A DNA stretch of 64,000 nt. It comes from Arthrobacter sp. ES3-54. Its GTDB lineage: Bacteria > Actinomycetota > Actinomycetes > Actinomycetales > Micrococcaceae. How positions within the stretch are numbered: position 1 is the first letter of the stretch; the number at the start of each line of letters is the position of its first letter. The translations under genes were made by a program, and so were the position numbers. The stretch is taken from the NCBI RefSeq assembly GCF_029504395.1, contig NZ_JAQFIF010000004.1, positions 124,001-188,000 on the forward strand. The letters run 5' to 3'. Positions 30,802 to 40,567 of the stretch are shown here, piece after piece. The notes beneath the pieces are model-generated. The model was not told where the DNA came from. It searched no databases and worked only from the letters and a program-made list of their open reading frames with translations.

Positions 30802-30914
30802 CTAATCCTCCAACGTCGAGTCGGTATCCGGAACGCTACCAGAGCGCACCGGTTGTGCAGGCGGAGCAGGCGGTGCATGGTGTGGCCCCGCCGGACCGGC
30901 GGTGAAGATGCCCA

Positions 30915-33900
30915 TCATCCTGGCCGGCCGTCGGTGCGGCCGTCCTCTCGGCGGCCCGGGTCAAGGCTTTCCGCGCCCGGATGGGTAACGAGTCGGTTCC
31001 CGGTCTCGGTCGTCGCTCCGGCCCGGGCCTGGTACTCAGCAACCAGGGCAAGCAGCTCCGCCCCGCGCGGACGGCGGCCCGGGCGGATGTCACAGGTGGC
31101 GGCCTTGGATTCCTGGATCTGAACGTTGGGGTCCAGCGTCACGCCCAACAGGTCATTGGCTGCGTCACCGCTGACGACAGCATCCGCTCCGACGCCCCAG
31201 TGGTAGGGCAACCCGATCTGATGGACGGTGTGGCCGCCAACGGCCAGGGGTTTCATCCGCTGGGTGACGAGCACCTTCGCCTCGATGGCGGAGCGGGCCG
31301 AAATGATCGTGGCCCACCCGTAGGGCTCGAGTCCGCGCTCAGCGGCCAGCTCGGGAGAGACCTCGCAGAACATTTCCGGCTGCAGCTCCGAGAGGTACGG
31401 CAACCAGCGGCTCATTCCGCCGGCAGTGTGGTGTTCGGTGAGCCGGTACGTGGTGAAGACGTAGGGATAGACGTCCGCGCCACTGGTACCGGCGCTTGGT
31501 GCACTGAGGTTGTCCGCGCGGGGGTACACCAGCCGGGCCGGATTTTGCTGCTGCGGGTAAAGCGCGTTGGCCACCGGCGATTCCTGCGGTTCGTAGTGGG
31601 TGGGAAGAGGACCGTCGACGACGCCCGTCGGCGCGAACAACCAGCCCTTGCCGTCTGCCTGCATGATGAAGGGGTCATCTCCGGTCAAGGCGGCCGGACC
31701 ACCGAGATCGGGGTCGGGCTGGCTGCCCGGAGCACGGTCAACCGGGAAGTCGGGCACGTCGTCTCCGACCCACCGTCCCTCTTCCTGGTCCCACCAGATG
31801 TATTTCTTCCGCTCGCTCCACGGTTTACCGGCCGGGTCGGCCGACGCCCGGTTGTAGAGGATCCGGCGGTTGGCCGGCCACGCCCAGCCCCATTCCGAGG
31901 CGGTAGGTCCTTGCTCCTGGCCCGGTTTCCGGTTGGCGGCATGGTTGATACCGTCGGCGTAGACGCCGGTGTAGATCCAGCAGCCCGCCGACGTGGAACC
32001 GTCGGGGCGCAGCTCCGTATACGCGGAGAGCGGTTTGCCCGCGTCCGGGCCACTGAGGTGGCGGCCGTTGATTTCGGCTAGCACCGCCTCGCCGTCGGGC
32101 TCGCCGTGCTCGTCGGTGGGGTAATCCCAGGTGAGGTCGAGCAGCGGACGGTCGCGTTCGTCCTCCGAACCCGCCAGTTTTTCGCGGATCCGCTGGCCCA
32201 GTTCGAAGAAGAACTGCAATTCACTTTGGCACTCACCAGGCGGTGCCACCGCCTGGTGCCGCCACTGCAGCAGCCGTTGGGTCTGCGTGAACGAACCAGC
32301 CTTTTCCACGTGGGTTGCTGCAGGCAGGAAGAACACTTCGGTCTCGATGTCTTCGGTGCGCAGTTCCCCCGATTCGATCTCCGGGCCGTCCTTCCACCAG
32401 GTCGCCGACTCGATGAGATTCAAGTCGCGCACCACCAGCCACTTCAAGTGCGACATGCCCAGGCGTTGCATGCGGCCGTTAGACGAGCCCACGGCGGGGT
32501 TCTGTCCGAGCAGGAAGTAGCCCTCCACCTTGTCCTCGAGCATGTCCATCACCGTCTGGTACGTGCCGTGCGCTCCGGTCAGCCTGGGAAGGTAATCGTA
32601 GGCCCAGTCGTTCTCCGCGGTCGCGGCCTCGCCCCACCAGGCCTTCAGCAGGCTGATGGTGTAGGAGTCGGCGTCCGCCCAGAAGCCCTTCTGCTTCTTC
32701 GACGCGATCGCATCCAGGTATTCGCTGAAGGTGTCATGGCGCCCGGCGCTGGGCATTGGCAGGTACCCGGGCAGCAGGTTGAACAAGGTCGGAATGTCCG
32801 TGGAACCTTGGATGCTTGCATGCCCGCGCAGGGCCATGATTCCGCTGCCCGGGCGGCCCACGTTGCCGAGCAGAAGTTGCAGGATGGCGGCGGCCCGGAT
32901 GAACTGCGCTCCGAGCGAGTGCTGGGTCCAGCCGACAGCGTAGGCAAAGCACGTTGTCCGTTCGCGCCCCGAGTTTTCCGTGATGGCGTGGGCCAGATAC
33001 TCAAAGTCCGCGACGTCGATGCCACACATGTCCTGGACCATCTCCGGGGTGTAACGGGCGTAGTGCCGCTTCAAGATCTGGAAAACGGTCCGGGGGTCCT
33101 GCAGGGTATCGTCACGCTGCACTTGGGCGTGTTCCAGGGCAGGACCGCCGCTGCCGAACTGGTCTCCCGCGGCACGATCCGACGCATGGGAGCCGTGCTC
33201 GATGCCAGCCCCAGCGTCGTCGATGGTGCCTCCGCCCTGTTCCGCGTACGACCATGACGCCGTATCGTACGCTCCCGTCTCCGGATCGTAGCCGGAGAAC
33301 AGTCCGCCCAGATCCTCGGCGTCGCGGTAATCGGCATGAACCAGCGTGGCCGCGTTGGTGTACGCGCTCACGTACTCCTTGAACCACAGGTCGTGCGTGA
33401 CGACGTAGTTAATCAGCGCGCCCAAAAGGACGACGTCAGAGCCGGCCCGGATGGGAATGTGCTTGTCCGCGACGGCCGAGGTGCGCGTGAACCTGGGATC
33501 GATGTGGATGACCTTCGCTCCGCGGGCCTTGGCCTCCGCAACCCACTGATATCCCACAGGATGGCATTCGGCCATATTGGAACCCTGAATAATGATGCAG
33601 TCGGCGTTGGCCATGTCTTGCAGTGATTGCGTTGCACCACCGCGTCCAAACGAGGCTCCCAAACTGGGAACCGTGGAAGAGTGTCAAATACGTGCTTGGT
33701 TCTCGATCTGCACTGCTCCGGCAGCCGTGAAGAGTTTCTTGATCAGGTAGTTCTCTTCGTTGTCCAGGGTTGCCCCGCCCAGTGAGGCTATGCCCATCGT
33801 GCGGCGAAGCAGCCGGCCTTCTTCGTCTTCCTGCTGCCACGTCCTGCGGCGGGTTTCGATGAAGCGGTCCGCCACCATGTCGATGGCAGTTTCGAGATCC

Positions 33901-34250
33901 AAATGCTGCCACTGGGTGGAGCGTGGCGCACGGTAGAGCACTTCGGTCTGCCGGCCCGGCGAGTTGACCAACTGCTCGCTCGCAGAGCCCTTGGGGCACA
34001 ACCGGCCACGGGAAATAGGCGAATCGGGATCGCCTTCGATCTGAACGACCTTTTCGTCCTTGACGTAGACCCGCTGTCCACAGCCCACGGCACAATACGG
34101 GCACACGCTCTGCACGACTCGGTCTGCGGTGGCCGTCCGCGGCGTGATCTCCCTCGTCCGCGGGGAGGTTACCGCAGGGCCGCGGCCCAGCAGGTCGCCC
34201 GTACTGAACTGCCGGACGACCGGCCACTGAAGAAAACTGCGCCGAGCCAT
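30915..34250 (-). CDS. Formate dehydrogenase catalytic (alpha) subunit, selenocysteine protein
   Basis: 1111 residues when the TGA at 33684-33686 is read as Sec (residue 189). Upstream part: basic RRSFLQWPVVRQF start, the cluster motif CPYCAVGCGQRVYVKD and RGRLCPKGSASEQL. Around Sec: QIENQARI-U-HSSTVPSLGASFGRGG, the position of the active-site Cys/Sec in formate dehydrogenases. Downstream: ADCIIIQGSNMAECHP and the remaining molybdopterin-binding domains up to IGLPYHWG. The frame is continuous and homologous on both sides of TGA, and a SECIS-like hairpin follows. It oxidises formate to CO2. The RR near the start lacks a clear hydrophobic core, so Tat export is doubtful. A program without Sec rules would split this gene in two. 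Confidence 0.93.
33654..33686 (-). promoter_or_regulatory. SECIS element and Sec UGA codon in the fdh alpha gene
   Basis: TGA (33686-33684) is followed after 11 bases by the hairpin GGTTCCCA-GTT-TGGGAGCC (33672-33654), an eight-base stem with one G-T pair and a loop starting with GT. Distance and loop resemble the bacterial SECIS of formate dehydrogenase genes that SelB recognises. Confidence 0.82.
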
Positions 34251-34358
34251 GGCAGGAGCCTACACAATCCGGGGCGCCAACGACAGAGTGTCGATGAAGC
34301 TCACCATGCTGCCCGTCGCCTTCGACGTTGCCGCGGGGCATTGGAATGTATCCGCCGC

Positions 34359-34628
34359 CATTATTCGGGCGAGCCGTCGAACAAATTCGGAGAAGTCCTG
34401 GACAGGTATTCAGACTACTTCGCCCTGTTCAAGGACTTTGATGGGTACGTTGAATTCTTCGTACTGCAAGACCTCATCACTGAGGATTGCACCATCCGGT
34501 TCTTCCATCCGTTCGACAACTTCAGGACACCGGCACTTCCAAAGAACCCCGACGAATACCTTGAGTATTTACAACGCAGCAGGGATTTCATCCGTGCACG
34601 CAACAAGAGGATCGACGCCCAACCCTGA
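34359..34628 (+). pseudogene. C-terminal remnant of an uncharacterised protein
   Basis: About 89 codons of strongly protein-like sequence without a start: NKFGEVLDRYSDYFALFKDF, then GYVEFFVLQDLITED and RFFHPFDNFRTPALP, ending RNKRIDAQP. It resembles the end of a small actinobacterial family I remember as DUF6994; I cannot confirm that. The upstream part in this frame is not coding. It lies between the fdh alpha start and the repeat array, a probable rearrangement border. Confidence 0.5.
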
Positions 34629-34927
34629 CCTTCTGACCAACCGGCTCGAAAGCTACAGTGAATACCCGCTGAAGACTGGGCGAGTTCGTGAAGCAAGGCG
34701 CGTCGGTACAAGCCTCCTCGCTTATATGAGGTGGCCACGAAGATGTGTAGCTTTCAGCTATTGACAGCGTGATACTTCACATTGCCTATCAGTTTCGCCA
34801 TCTAGGTCAGTCAGCCGACATGGGCAGTAGTCCACCAAAACCGCGGAGTCGCGGTGGTCCGCATCTGGCGCTTTTCGCCAAGTACCCTCGGGTCTCACAT
34901 CTCCTGTAGATGGACAAGCTATTGTGA

Positions 34928-35008
34928 GGTTCCACGGTACATGGTCATTTTCCAACTTAGATGGCCCTGTTCCAGGGTAGTTGGCCAGCTGTTTCAGGCA
35001 GGTGGCCA
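34928..35008 (+). repeat. Array of four imperfect 20-bp repeats, IS21-type end candidate
   Basis: Units at 34928-34947, 34948-34967, 34968-34987 and 34988-35008 (20, 20, 20 and 21 bases) share TTYCA near the start and TGGCCA or TGGYC at the end. It matches the array at 12.4 kb in unit length, motif and orientation. TGTGAGG precedes the first unit. No transposase gene adjoins. Confidence 0.58.
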
Positions 35009-35089
35009 ACTACCTGGCAACCATGAGGACAGGCGGTTCGCCGAATAGCTGGCGAACCTATCTGGGCACCTCTACGACCGCGACGTTCA

Positions 35090-35336
35090 CGGCAGGCCAG
35101 GCAGCCCCGAATCGTCCGTCGACAAGTCCAAGGCGCGACTCGACGCCTACATTGCAACGTCTCTCGTCGGCCCGGCCGAGGCTGAACTACGCTCGCTTAC
35201 ACGCGGGGCCATCGCATTCGGCCACAAGGTCAAGCATCGGCAGGACTGCGACTGGGGTACGGCTGGACTCGCGGCCGGACTCCTCCATCATTGTCGCCAA
35301 TCTGCTGCGACGTGTCGACCCGTCCGTCGGCCAGTA
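35090..35336 (+). pseudogene. Frameshifted 3-prime remnant upstream of the SIR2-like gene
   Basis: One frame gives SKARLDAYIATSLVGPAEAE and LRSLTRGAIAFGHKVKHRQ, and another picks up with DSSIIVANLLRRVDPSVGQ and a TAG about 30 bases before the SIR2-like gene. The two parts read like one alpha-helical C-terminus broken near 35250. Family not recognised. Its placement suggests it was once co-transcribed with the SIR2-like gene. Confidence 0.4.
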
Positions 35337-35366
35337 GCCCCCTCTTGCCCTGACGGAAGGCCCTCC

Positions 35367-36872
35367 ATGCCCGCTTCACCCCGCACCCCCCGACCCGTCT
35401 ACATCCTCGGTGCAGGGTTCTCCAAGGCCGTCCACAAAGCCATGCCTATTACCAACGCGCTGGGTGTCGAGCTCCAGCGACGATTGGCGGGCCAAGTGAC
35501 CATCGACCTGCGCGCCCGGCAGACGTTCGAGAATTGGCTGACGGCGATGCTAGACCCGATGCCGTTCCTCAGCCAAGCTGAAGTGCTGGCCCGCAGGTCA
35601 GCCGCTGCACTGGTGACCCAGACGATCGCGGACATCCTGGACGAGGCCCAGGCCAAGGCCATCGCCGATCCCGCGCCGGATTGGCTGCTTCAGCTGGTCC
35701 GCCTGTGGCACGCCGAGCGTGCAGTCGTCATCACGTTCAACTACGACTGCCTCGTCGAGCGCGCCATCAACACCGCCCTCATCCCAGTCGGATACTCACG
35801 AGAGTCAGCAGAGGTGCTCCGAGGTATGGATGTAGTGAGCCCCGCGCCGCCTCGTCAAGAGACCGTCTATTGGGGCGACGGGAACTCGAATTTGGCGTTC
35901 GAATCGATGACTCTCGTAAAGCTCCACGGATCGTTGAACTGGTATCGGGCGGACGGGGATGGGTTCGGGTCTACGCTGTTCCAGACTTTCGACTACGGGA
36001 AGTTCAACGGCGAGACTGCCAATCTGCCGCGAGGAAATCCGGAGTTCATCGCGCACATGGACCGCTTCATCATCCCGCCCGTCTCAGAAAAGTCACAGCA
36101 CTACGGCGCGTATGTGGTACCGACGCTGTGGAAAACCGCCCGGGATGCAATGTCCGTCGCCACACGAGTGACCTTCGTGGGCTACTCACTGCCGCCGGAG
36201 GACCGTGTGTCCGTGGAATTGATGAGTTACTGCCCCGAGGGGGTGAAAACGATTGTTGTCGACCGCACGGAATTCGATCCAGAATGCCGCGATGCGTTAC
36301 CCAACCGTCTCAAAGCACTTGGGCTGAACGTAGTCAGCGAGATTTCCGGGGACATCGCGGTCGGGCGCATGGTGACGCAGCTGATGGGAGCGACCCAGAT
36401 TCAGCTGTCGGGAGGTATCTCAAACGACGCGCCCGCACCCTCGTACGACTGCTACGTTGCCTGGGTAGACGCTTCGGAACTCGAGAACGCCCCGACATAC
36501 GGGTATCACCTGTTCACATCCGACGATGTGGACCCCACCGTGCTCCATGCGGTGCGTGTCCGGCGTGAGGGCATCCTCTCAAACCCGAGGAGATTCCAAA
36601 CGAACTTAGAGGAGGACCTCAAGAAGCAAGGCTTGGATCCCAGCAAGCTGATCACCGAATCGGCATTCCGTAGGCTCGTCAACAAGCGCATTGGCATTCG
36701 CATCAACCCGAACAACGGATCGATCTGGCGCACCGCCGTCGGGTTCCAGCATGTTGTGGGCACGCACGCCGACGAGGGTGAGTTAGTTGCTCTCCACACG
36801 TTTGTGGGCGACTTCCCGCGCCCGAAACCCGATGGCTCGGGGCTGGCGTTGTCGTCCATAAGTGATAGCTAA
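35367..36872 (+). CDS. SIR2-like domain protein, candidate defence effector
   Basis: 501 residues. The N-terminal domain (about 8-340) has the SIR2-like fold marks: nucleotide loop VYILGAGFSKAVHKAMP, ITFNYDCLVERAINTA, the His in VKLHGSLNWYRADG, and RVTFVGYSLPPEDRVSVELM. These match NADase-type SIR2 domains found in phage-defence proteins rather than protein deacetylases, since the zinc module is absent. Residues about 360-500 form a separate domain (YDCYVAWVDASELENAPTYG onward) that I do not recognise and that may sense the trigger. GGAAGG precedes the ATG. It stands alone between gene remnants and the transketolase gene, next to a mobile-element-like repeat. Confidence 0.75.
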   Translation: MPASPRTPRPVYILGAGFSKAVHKAMPITNALGVELQRRLAGQVTIDLRARQTFENWLTAMLDPMPFLSQAEVLARRSAAALVTQTIADILDEAQAKAIADPAPDWLLQLVRLWHAERAVVITFNYDCLVERAINTALIPVGYSRESAEVLRGMDVVSPAPPRQETVYWGDGNSNLAFESMTLVKLHGSLNWYRADGDGFGSTLFQTFDYGKFNGETANLPRGNPEFIAHMDRFIIPPVSEKSQHYGAYVVPTLWKTARDAMSVATRVTFVGYSLPPEDRVSVELMSYCPEGVKTIVVDRTEFDPECRDALPNRLKALGLNVVSEISGDIAVGRMVTQLMGATQIQLSGGISNDAPAPSYDCYVAWVDASELENAPTYGYHLFTSDDVDPTVLHAVRVRREGILSNPRRFQTNLEEDLKKQGLDPSKLITESAFRRLVNKRIGIRINPNNGSIWRTAVGFQHVVGTHADEGELVALHTFVGDFPRPKPDGSGLALSSISDS

Positions 36873-36992
36873 CTACCGATAACGGATATTCCGTCACCCA
36901 GCTTGACACATTTCAGGTATCGGCCGAGGCTGCTTCTCCGTGCCGCCTCACAGCATTCCTCAGCCCTGGACCGGCTGTGATCGGAGCGGCAG

Positions 36993-38888
36993 TCATGCGG
37001 TGTCCAGGAGCCTGCGGGCGGCCGCGGTGATGTGGCGGGCGGAGATGCCGGCGGCGTCGAGCAGTTCCTGGGGTTTGCCGGAGGTGGGCAGTGCGTTGAC
37101 GGCGAGGAGGACGGCGTGGAGTTCGTGGGTGTCCGTGCCGGCGAGGGCTTCGAGGACGGCTGAGCCGATGCCGCCTTCGGGGTAGTGGTCTTCGGCAACG
37201 ACGATCCTGCCCCGGGTCGCCTGGCAGGTCCTGCGCAGGGTGTCCGCGTCGATGGGTTTGATGGAGTAGAGGTCGATGACGCGGGCGTTGATCCCGTCTT
37301 CGGCGAGCCGACCGGCGGCGGTGAGGCATTCGTGCAGGGTCACCCCTGCACCGATGAGTGTCACGGCGTCATTGGGGCCGGCGTGGTGGACTTTGCAGCC
37401 GCCGAGCGGGAATTTTTCGTCCGGCCCGTAGATGACCGGGTAGGCGCCGCGGGTGGCGCGAAGGTAGGAGATGCCGGGCGTGTCGGCCATGGTCTGGACG
37501 AGTTGGGCGGTGGAGGGGGCATCTGCCGGGTAGAGCACGCTCGAGGTGTGCACGGCCCGCATGGCGGCAATGTCCTCTAGAGCCATTTGCGACGGGCCGT
37601 CCTGGCCGATTTCGACTCCGGCGTGCGTGCCAACGAGCCGGATGCTGGCTTGGGAGACGCCTGCCATCCGGATGAAGTCGAAGGGCCGGGAGACCAGGAA
37701 AGCGGCGAAGCTCGCGGCGAACGCGATGTAGCCGCGGACCGAGATCCCGACCGCGGAGGCGATGAGTTGCTGTTCAGCGATGAACATTTGGAAGTAGCGT
37801 TCCGGGGCGGCGTCTTTGAATTCGCCGGCATGGGTCGAGTTCCCCACTTCGCCGTCCAGCACGACGATTTCCGGGCGGGCAGCCAGAGCGGACACGGCGG
37901 CGCCAAAGGCGGCCCGTGTTGCGACCTCCTCACCCACCTCCCAACGGGGCAGGCTGACAGCTGCCTGCGGGTTGCGCGTGATCGCTGGCCTGCCGGGACC
38001 GGGGAGGGCGGTGGTGATCCGCAGGTTGCCGGGCCCACCCAGGGCCGCGGCGGCGCGCTCGGCCATGTCTTTTGGAAGTGCTTTACCGTGCCAGCCGTCC
38101 TGGTCCTCGATCTCGGGAACGCCTTTGCCTTTGATGGTTTTGGCGAGAATGACGGTTGGCTGGTCGGGATCGGATCTCGCACGGGTGAAGGCGTCGTCGA
38201 TCGCGGCAATGTTATGGCCGTCGATGACGAGAGGGTGGGCGCCGAACGCCTCGACGCGCCGGGCGTAGCGGTCCATATCCCATTCGAGTTCGGTGGGTCC
38301 GTCCTGGCCGAGGCGGTTGACGTCCACGATGGCGGTCAGGTTGCCCAGCTTGTAGTAGGCGGCCTTGTCCAGGGCCTCCCAGATGGAGCCTTCGGCCAGT
38401 TCGCTGTCCCCGCACAGAACCCAGGTCCGGTACGGCAGCCGGTCCAGGTATCGTCCGGCCAGTGCCACCCCGACCGCGTCCGGCAGGCCCTGGCCCAATG
38501 AACCTGTCGCCACGTCAACCCAAGGCAAGACCGGGGTCGGGTGCCCCTGCAGCCGGGCCCCGAACTGCCGGTAAGTGTGGATCAGTTCGTCCTCCTCGAC
38601 CACACCGACGGCCCGGTACATGGAGTACAGCAGCGGGGAGGCGTGGCCCTTGGAGAAGATGAGGTGGTCATTGGTCGCCAGCGAGGGCTCGTCCCAGTCA
38701 TAGTGGAGGTGGCGTTCGAGCAGGACCGCCATGAGGTCCGCGGCCGACAACGATGAGGTGGGGTGGCCGGAGCCGGCCTGCGTGCTGCACCGGATGGAAT
38801 CCACCCGCAGCTGCGCCGCCAGACTCCCGATGACTTTTGCTTGTGCTGCTGTCATCGGTACGGGGGCCAGTGCCTGGAGTTCGGTCAT
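36993..38888 (-). CDS. Transketolase, single chain
   Basis: 631 residues, slightly shorter than E. coli Tkt (about 660). Thiamine-diphosphate residues: SGHPTSSLSAADLM, SKGHASPLLYSM, GSLGQGLPDAVGVALAG, LCGDSELAEGSIWEALDKA, then NRLGQDGPTE. The pyrimidine domain starts near ATRAAFGAAVSALAARPEIV and includes FIAEQQLIASAVGIS; the C-terminal domain begins near VTLIGAGVTLHECL. The layout is that of an archaeal/animal-like transketolase with N and C halves in one chain. It transfers two-carbon units in the pentose phosphate pathway. The canonical tkt is probably elsewhere; no cbb or pentulose genes adjoin. Confidence 0.9.
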   Translation of the reverse strand: MTELQALAPVPMTAAQAKVIGSLAAQLRVDSIRCSTQAGSGHPTSSLSAADLMAVLLERHLHYDWDEPSLATNDHLIFSKGHASPLLYSMYRAVGVVEEDELIHTYRQFGARLQGHPTPVLPWVDVATGSLGQGLPDAVGVALAGRYLDRLPYRTWVLCGDSELAEGSIWEALDKAAYYKLGNLTAIVDVNRLGQDGPTELEWDMDRYARRVEAFGAHPLVIDGHNIAAIDDAFTRARSDPDQPTVILAKTIKGKGVPEIEDQDGWHGKALPKDMAERAAAALGGPGNLRITTALPGPGRPAITRNPQAAVSLPRWEVGEEVATRAAFGAAVSALAARPEIVVLDGEVGNSTHAGEFKDAAPERYFQMFIAEQQLIASAVGISVRGYIAFAASFAAFLVSRPFDFIRMAGVSQASIRLVGTHAGVEIGQDGPSQMALEDIAAMRAVHTSSVLYPADAPSTAQLVQTMADTPGISYLRATRGAYPVIYGPDEKFPLGGCKVHHAGPNDAVTLIGAGVTLHECLTAAGRLAEDGINARVIDLYSIKPIDADTLRRTCQATRGRIVVAEDHYPEGGIGSAVLEALAGTDTHELHAVLLAVNALPTSGKPQELLDAAGISARHITAAARRLLDTA

Positions 38889-38907
38889 CGCAATTCACCA
38901 TTCGCCT

Positions 38908-39822
38908 TCAAGGGCACTCGTGTCCGGCTTCGATGATGGCCTCGACGAAGGCTTCGGGCGCTTCTTGCGGCAGGTTGTGCCCGACCCCTCCGGAGAGGGT
39001 TCGGTGCGTGTACTGTCCCGTGAACTTCGTCGTGTAGGCGCTCGGGTCCGGGTGGGGTGCGCCATTGGCATCACCTTCGAGGGTGATCGTCGGCACCGTG
39101 ATGGGTGGACTGGTCGCGAGTTGTTGTTCCAAGCCGTCGTAACGGGGTTCGCCTGGCGCCAGCCCGAGTCGCCACCGGTAGTTGTGGATCACGATGTCGA
39201 CGTGGTCGGCGTTGGCGAAGGACGCCGCGCTGCGGTCGAACGTCGCATCGTCGAAGTTCCATCTGGGTGAGGCGGTGTGCCAGATCAGCTTTGCGAAGTC
39301 GTCGCGGTACTTGTCGTAGCCGGCCCTGCCCCGTTCGGTCGCGAAGTAGAACTGATACCACCACGAAAGCTCTGTCGATGGTGGCAACGGTTGCGCGTTC
39401 GCTGCCGGGTTGCCGATCAGGTAGCCACTGACGGACACCAGGGCCGTGCATCGGAGGGGCCAGAGCGCTGCGACGACGTTCGCGGACCGTGCGCCCCAGT
39501 CGAATCCGGCGATGATTGCCGACTCGATGCCGAGTGCATCCATGAGTTCGATCGTGTCGACGGCCAAGGCGGACTGCTGGCCGTTGCGCGTCGCGGTGTC
39601 GGAGAGGAAGCGGGTTGTGCCGAATCCGCGGAGGTGCGGCACGATCACGCGGTAGCCGGCAGCGCCGAGCGCCGGTGCGACGTCGGCGTAGCTATGGATG
39701 TCGTAGGGCCATCCGTGCAGCAGAACGACGGGTTGACCGTCGGCGGGTCCGATGTCCACGAATCCGACGTTCAGCACGCCGGCGTCGATCTGGTCGACTG
39801 GCCCTAACGTGAGCGCGTCCAT
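38908..39822 (-). CDS. Alpha/beta-fold hydrolase (epoxide hydrolase/haloalkane dehalogenase-like)
   Basis: 304 residues. Oxyanion motif HGWPYDIHSY, nucleophile elbow GFDWGARSAN with Asp (the nucleophile type of epoxide hydrolases), and the late His in GGVGHNLPQEAP. No signal peptide. It follows the preceding hydrolase gene without any gap, the last of a four-gene run on the minus strand. The physiological substrate cannot be told from sequence. Confidence 0.86.
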   Translation of the reverse strand: MDALTLGPVDQIDAGVLNVGFVDIGPADGQPVVLLHGWPYDIHSYADVAPALGAAGYRVIVPHLRGFGTTRFLSDTATRNGQQSALAVDTIELMDALGIESAIIAGFDWGARSANVVAALWPLRCTALVSVSGYLIGNPAANAQPLPPSTELSWWYQFYFATERGRAGYDKYRDDFAKLIWHTASPRWNFDDATFDRSAASFANADHVDIVIHNYRWRLGLAPGEPRYDGLEQQLATSPPITVPTITLEGDANGAPHPDPSAYTTKFTGQYTHRTLSGGVGHNLPQEAPEAFVEAIIEAGHECP

Positions 39823-40551
39823 TTAGCTGACCTCTGCGATTGCCGATCGGATCACGTCGGCCACGGCTTGGGGCTGGGACATCATGATGACGTGTGAGCC
39901 GTCCAGTTCGGTGATGGCGGCGCCGGCGCGCTCGGCGTGGGCTCTGGTGACGTCTGTCCCGGCGGCACGATCGGCGGTGGCCACTACCGCCCATGAGGGC
40001 AGGGTCTTCCACGCCGGTGCACCGGACGGTTCCCCGAACGCGATGTCGGTGACCGGCCGTTGGACGGTGCCGATCAATGCGGCCTGCACGTCGGTCAGGT
40101 CTCCTGCGAATGCGTGACGGGCCATCGCCGGGTCGATGAAGAACTCGGTTCCGGTTCCGCTGCCTGTCGGGTACTGGCGTGGCACTAACGCCGCGCCGAG
40201 GACGCTGTCCTTGGAGGCGGCGGTGATGTCGCTCAGCTTCTCGCCTTCGTCGGGGGCGAAGGCGGCCACGAAGACGAGGCCGGCGACGTTCTGGCTCTGC
40301 GTCGCGGCGTTGCTGATGACTGCGCCGCCGTAGGAGTGGGCGACTGCGAGGACAGGCCCGGGGATCTGGGCGAACACGCTTGCGAGGTAGGCGCTGTCGA
40401 AAGAGATGCCGCGAAGTGGGACTGCGACGGCGAACACTTGGATTCCGTCGGCTTGAAGAAGCTCGATCACCCCGTTCCAGCTGGAACTGTCGGCGAAGGC
40501 GCCGTGGACGAGCACAACTGTGAGCGGTTGAGTGGCTGCTGGTTGGGACAT
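39823..40551 (-). CDS. Alpha/beta-fold hydrolase (HNL/esterase-like)
   Basis: 242 residues. LVHGAFADSSSWNGVIELL opens the fold; the Ser nucleophile is in VAHSYGGAVIS; the His is in LDGSHVIMMSQP near the end, next to GTDVTRAHAERAGA. This arrangement fits small esterase/hydroxynitrile-lyase-like proteins common in actinobacteria. Its stop abuts the start of the next hydrolase; 16 bases separate it from the redoxin gene upstream. Confidence 0.86.
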   Translation of the reverse strand: MSQPAATQPLTVVLVHGAFADSSSWNGVIELLQADGIQVFAVAVPLRGISFDSAYLASVFAQIPGPVLAVAHSYGGAVISNAATQSQNVAGLVFVAAFAPDEGEKLSDITAASKDSVLGAALVPRQYPTGSGTGTEFFIDPAMARHAFAGDLTDVQAALIGTVQRPVTDIAFGEPSGAPAWKTLPSWAVVATADRAAGTDVTRAHAERAGAAITELDGSHVIMMSQPQAVADVIRSAIAEVS

Positions 40552-40567
40552 CGTTTTTCCTCCTGGG

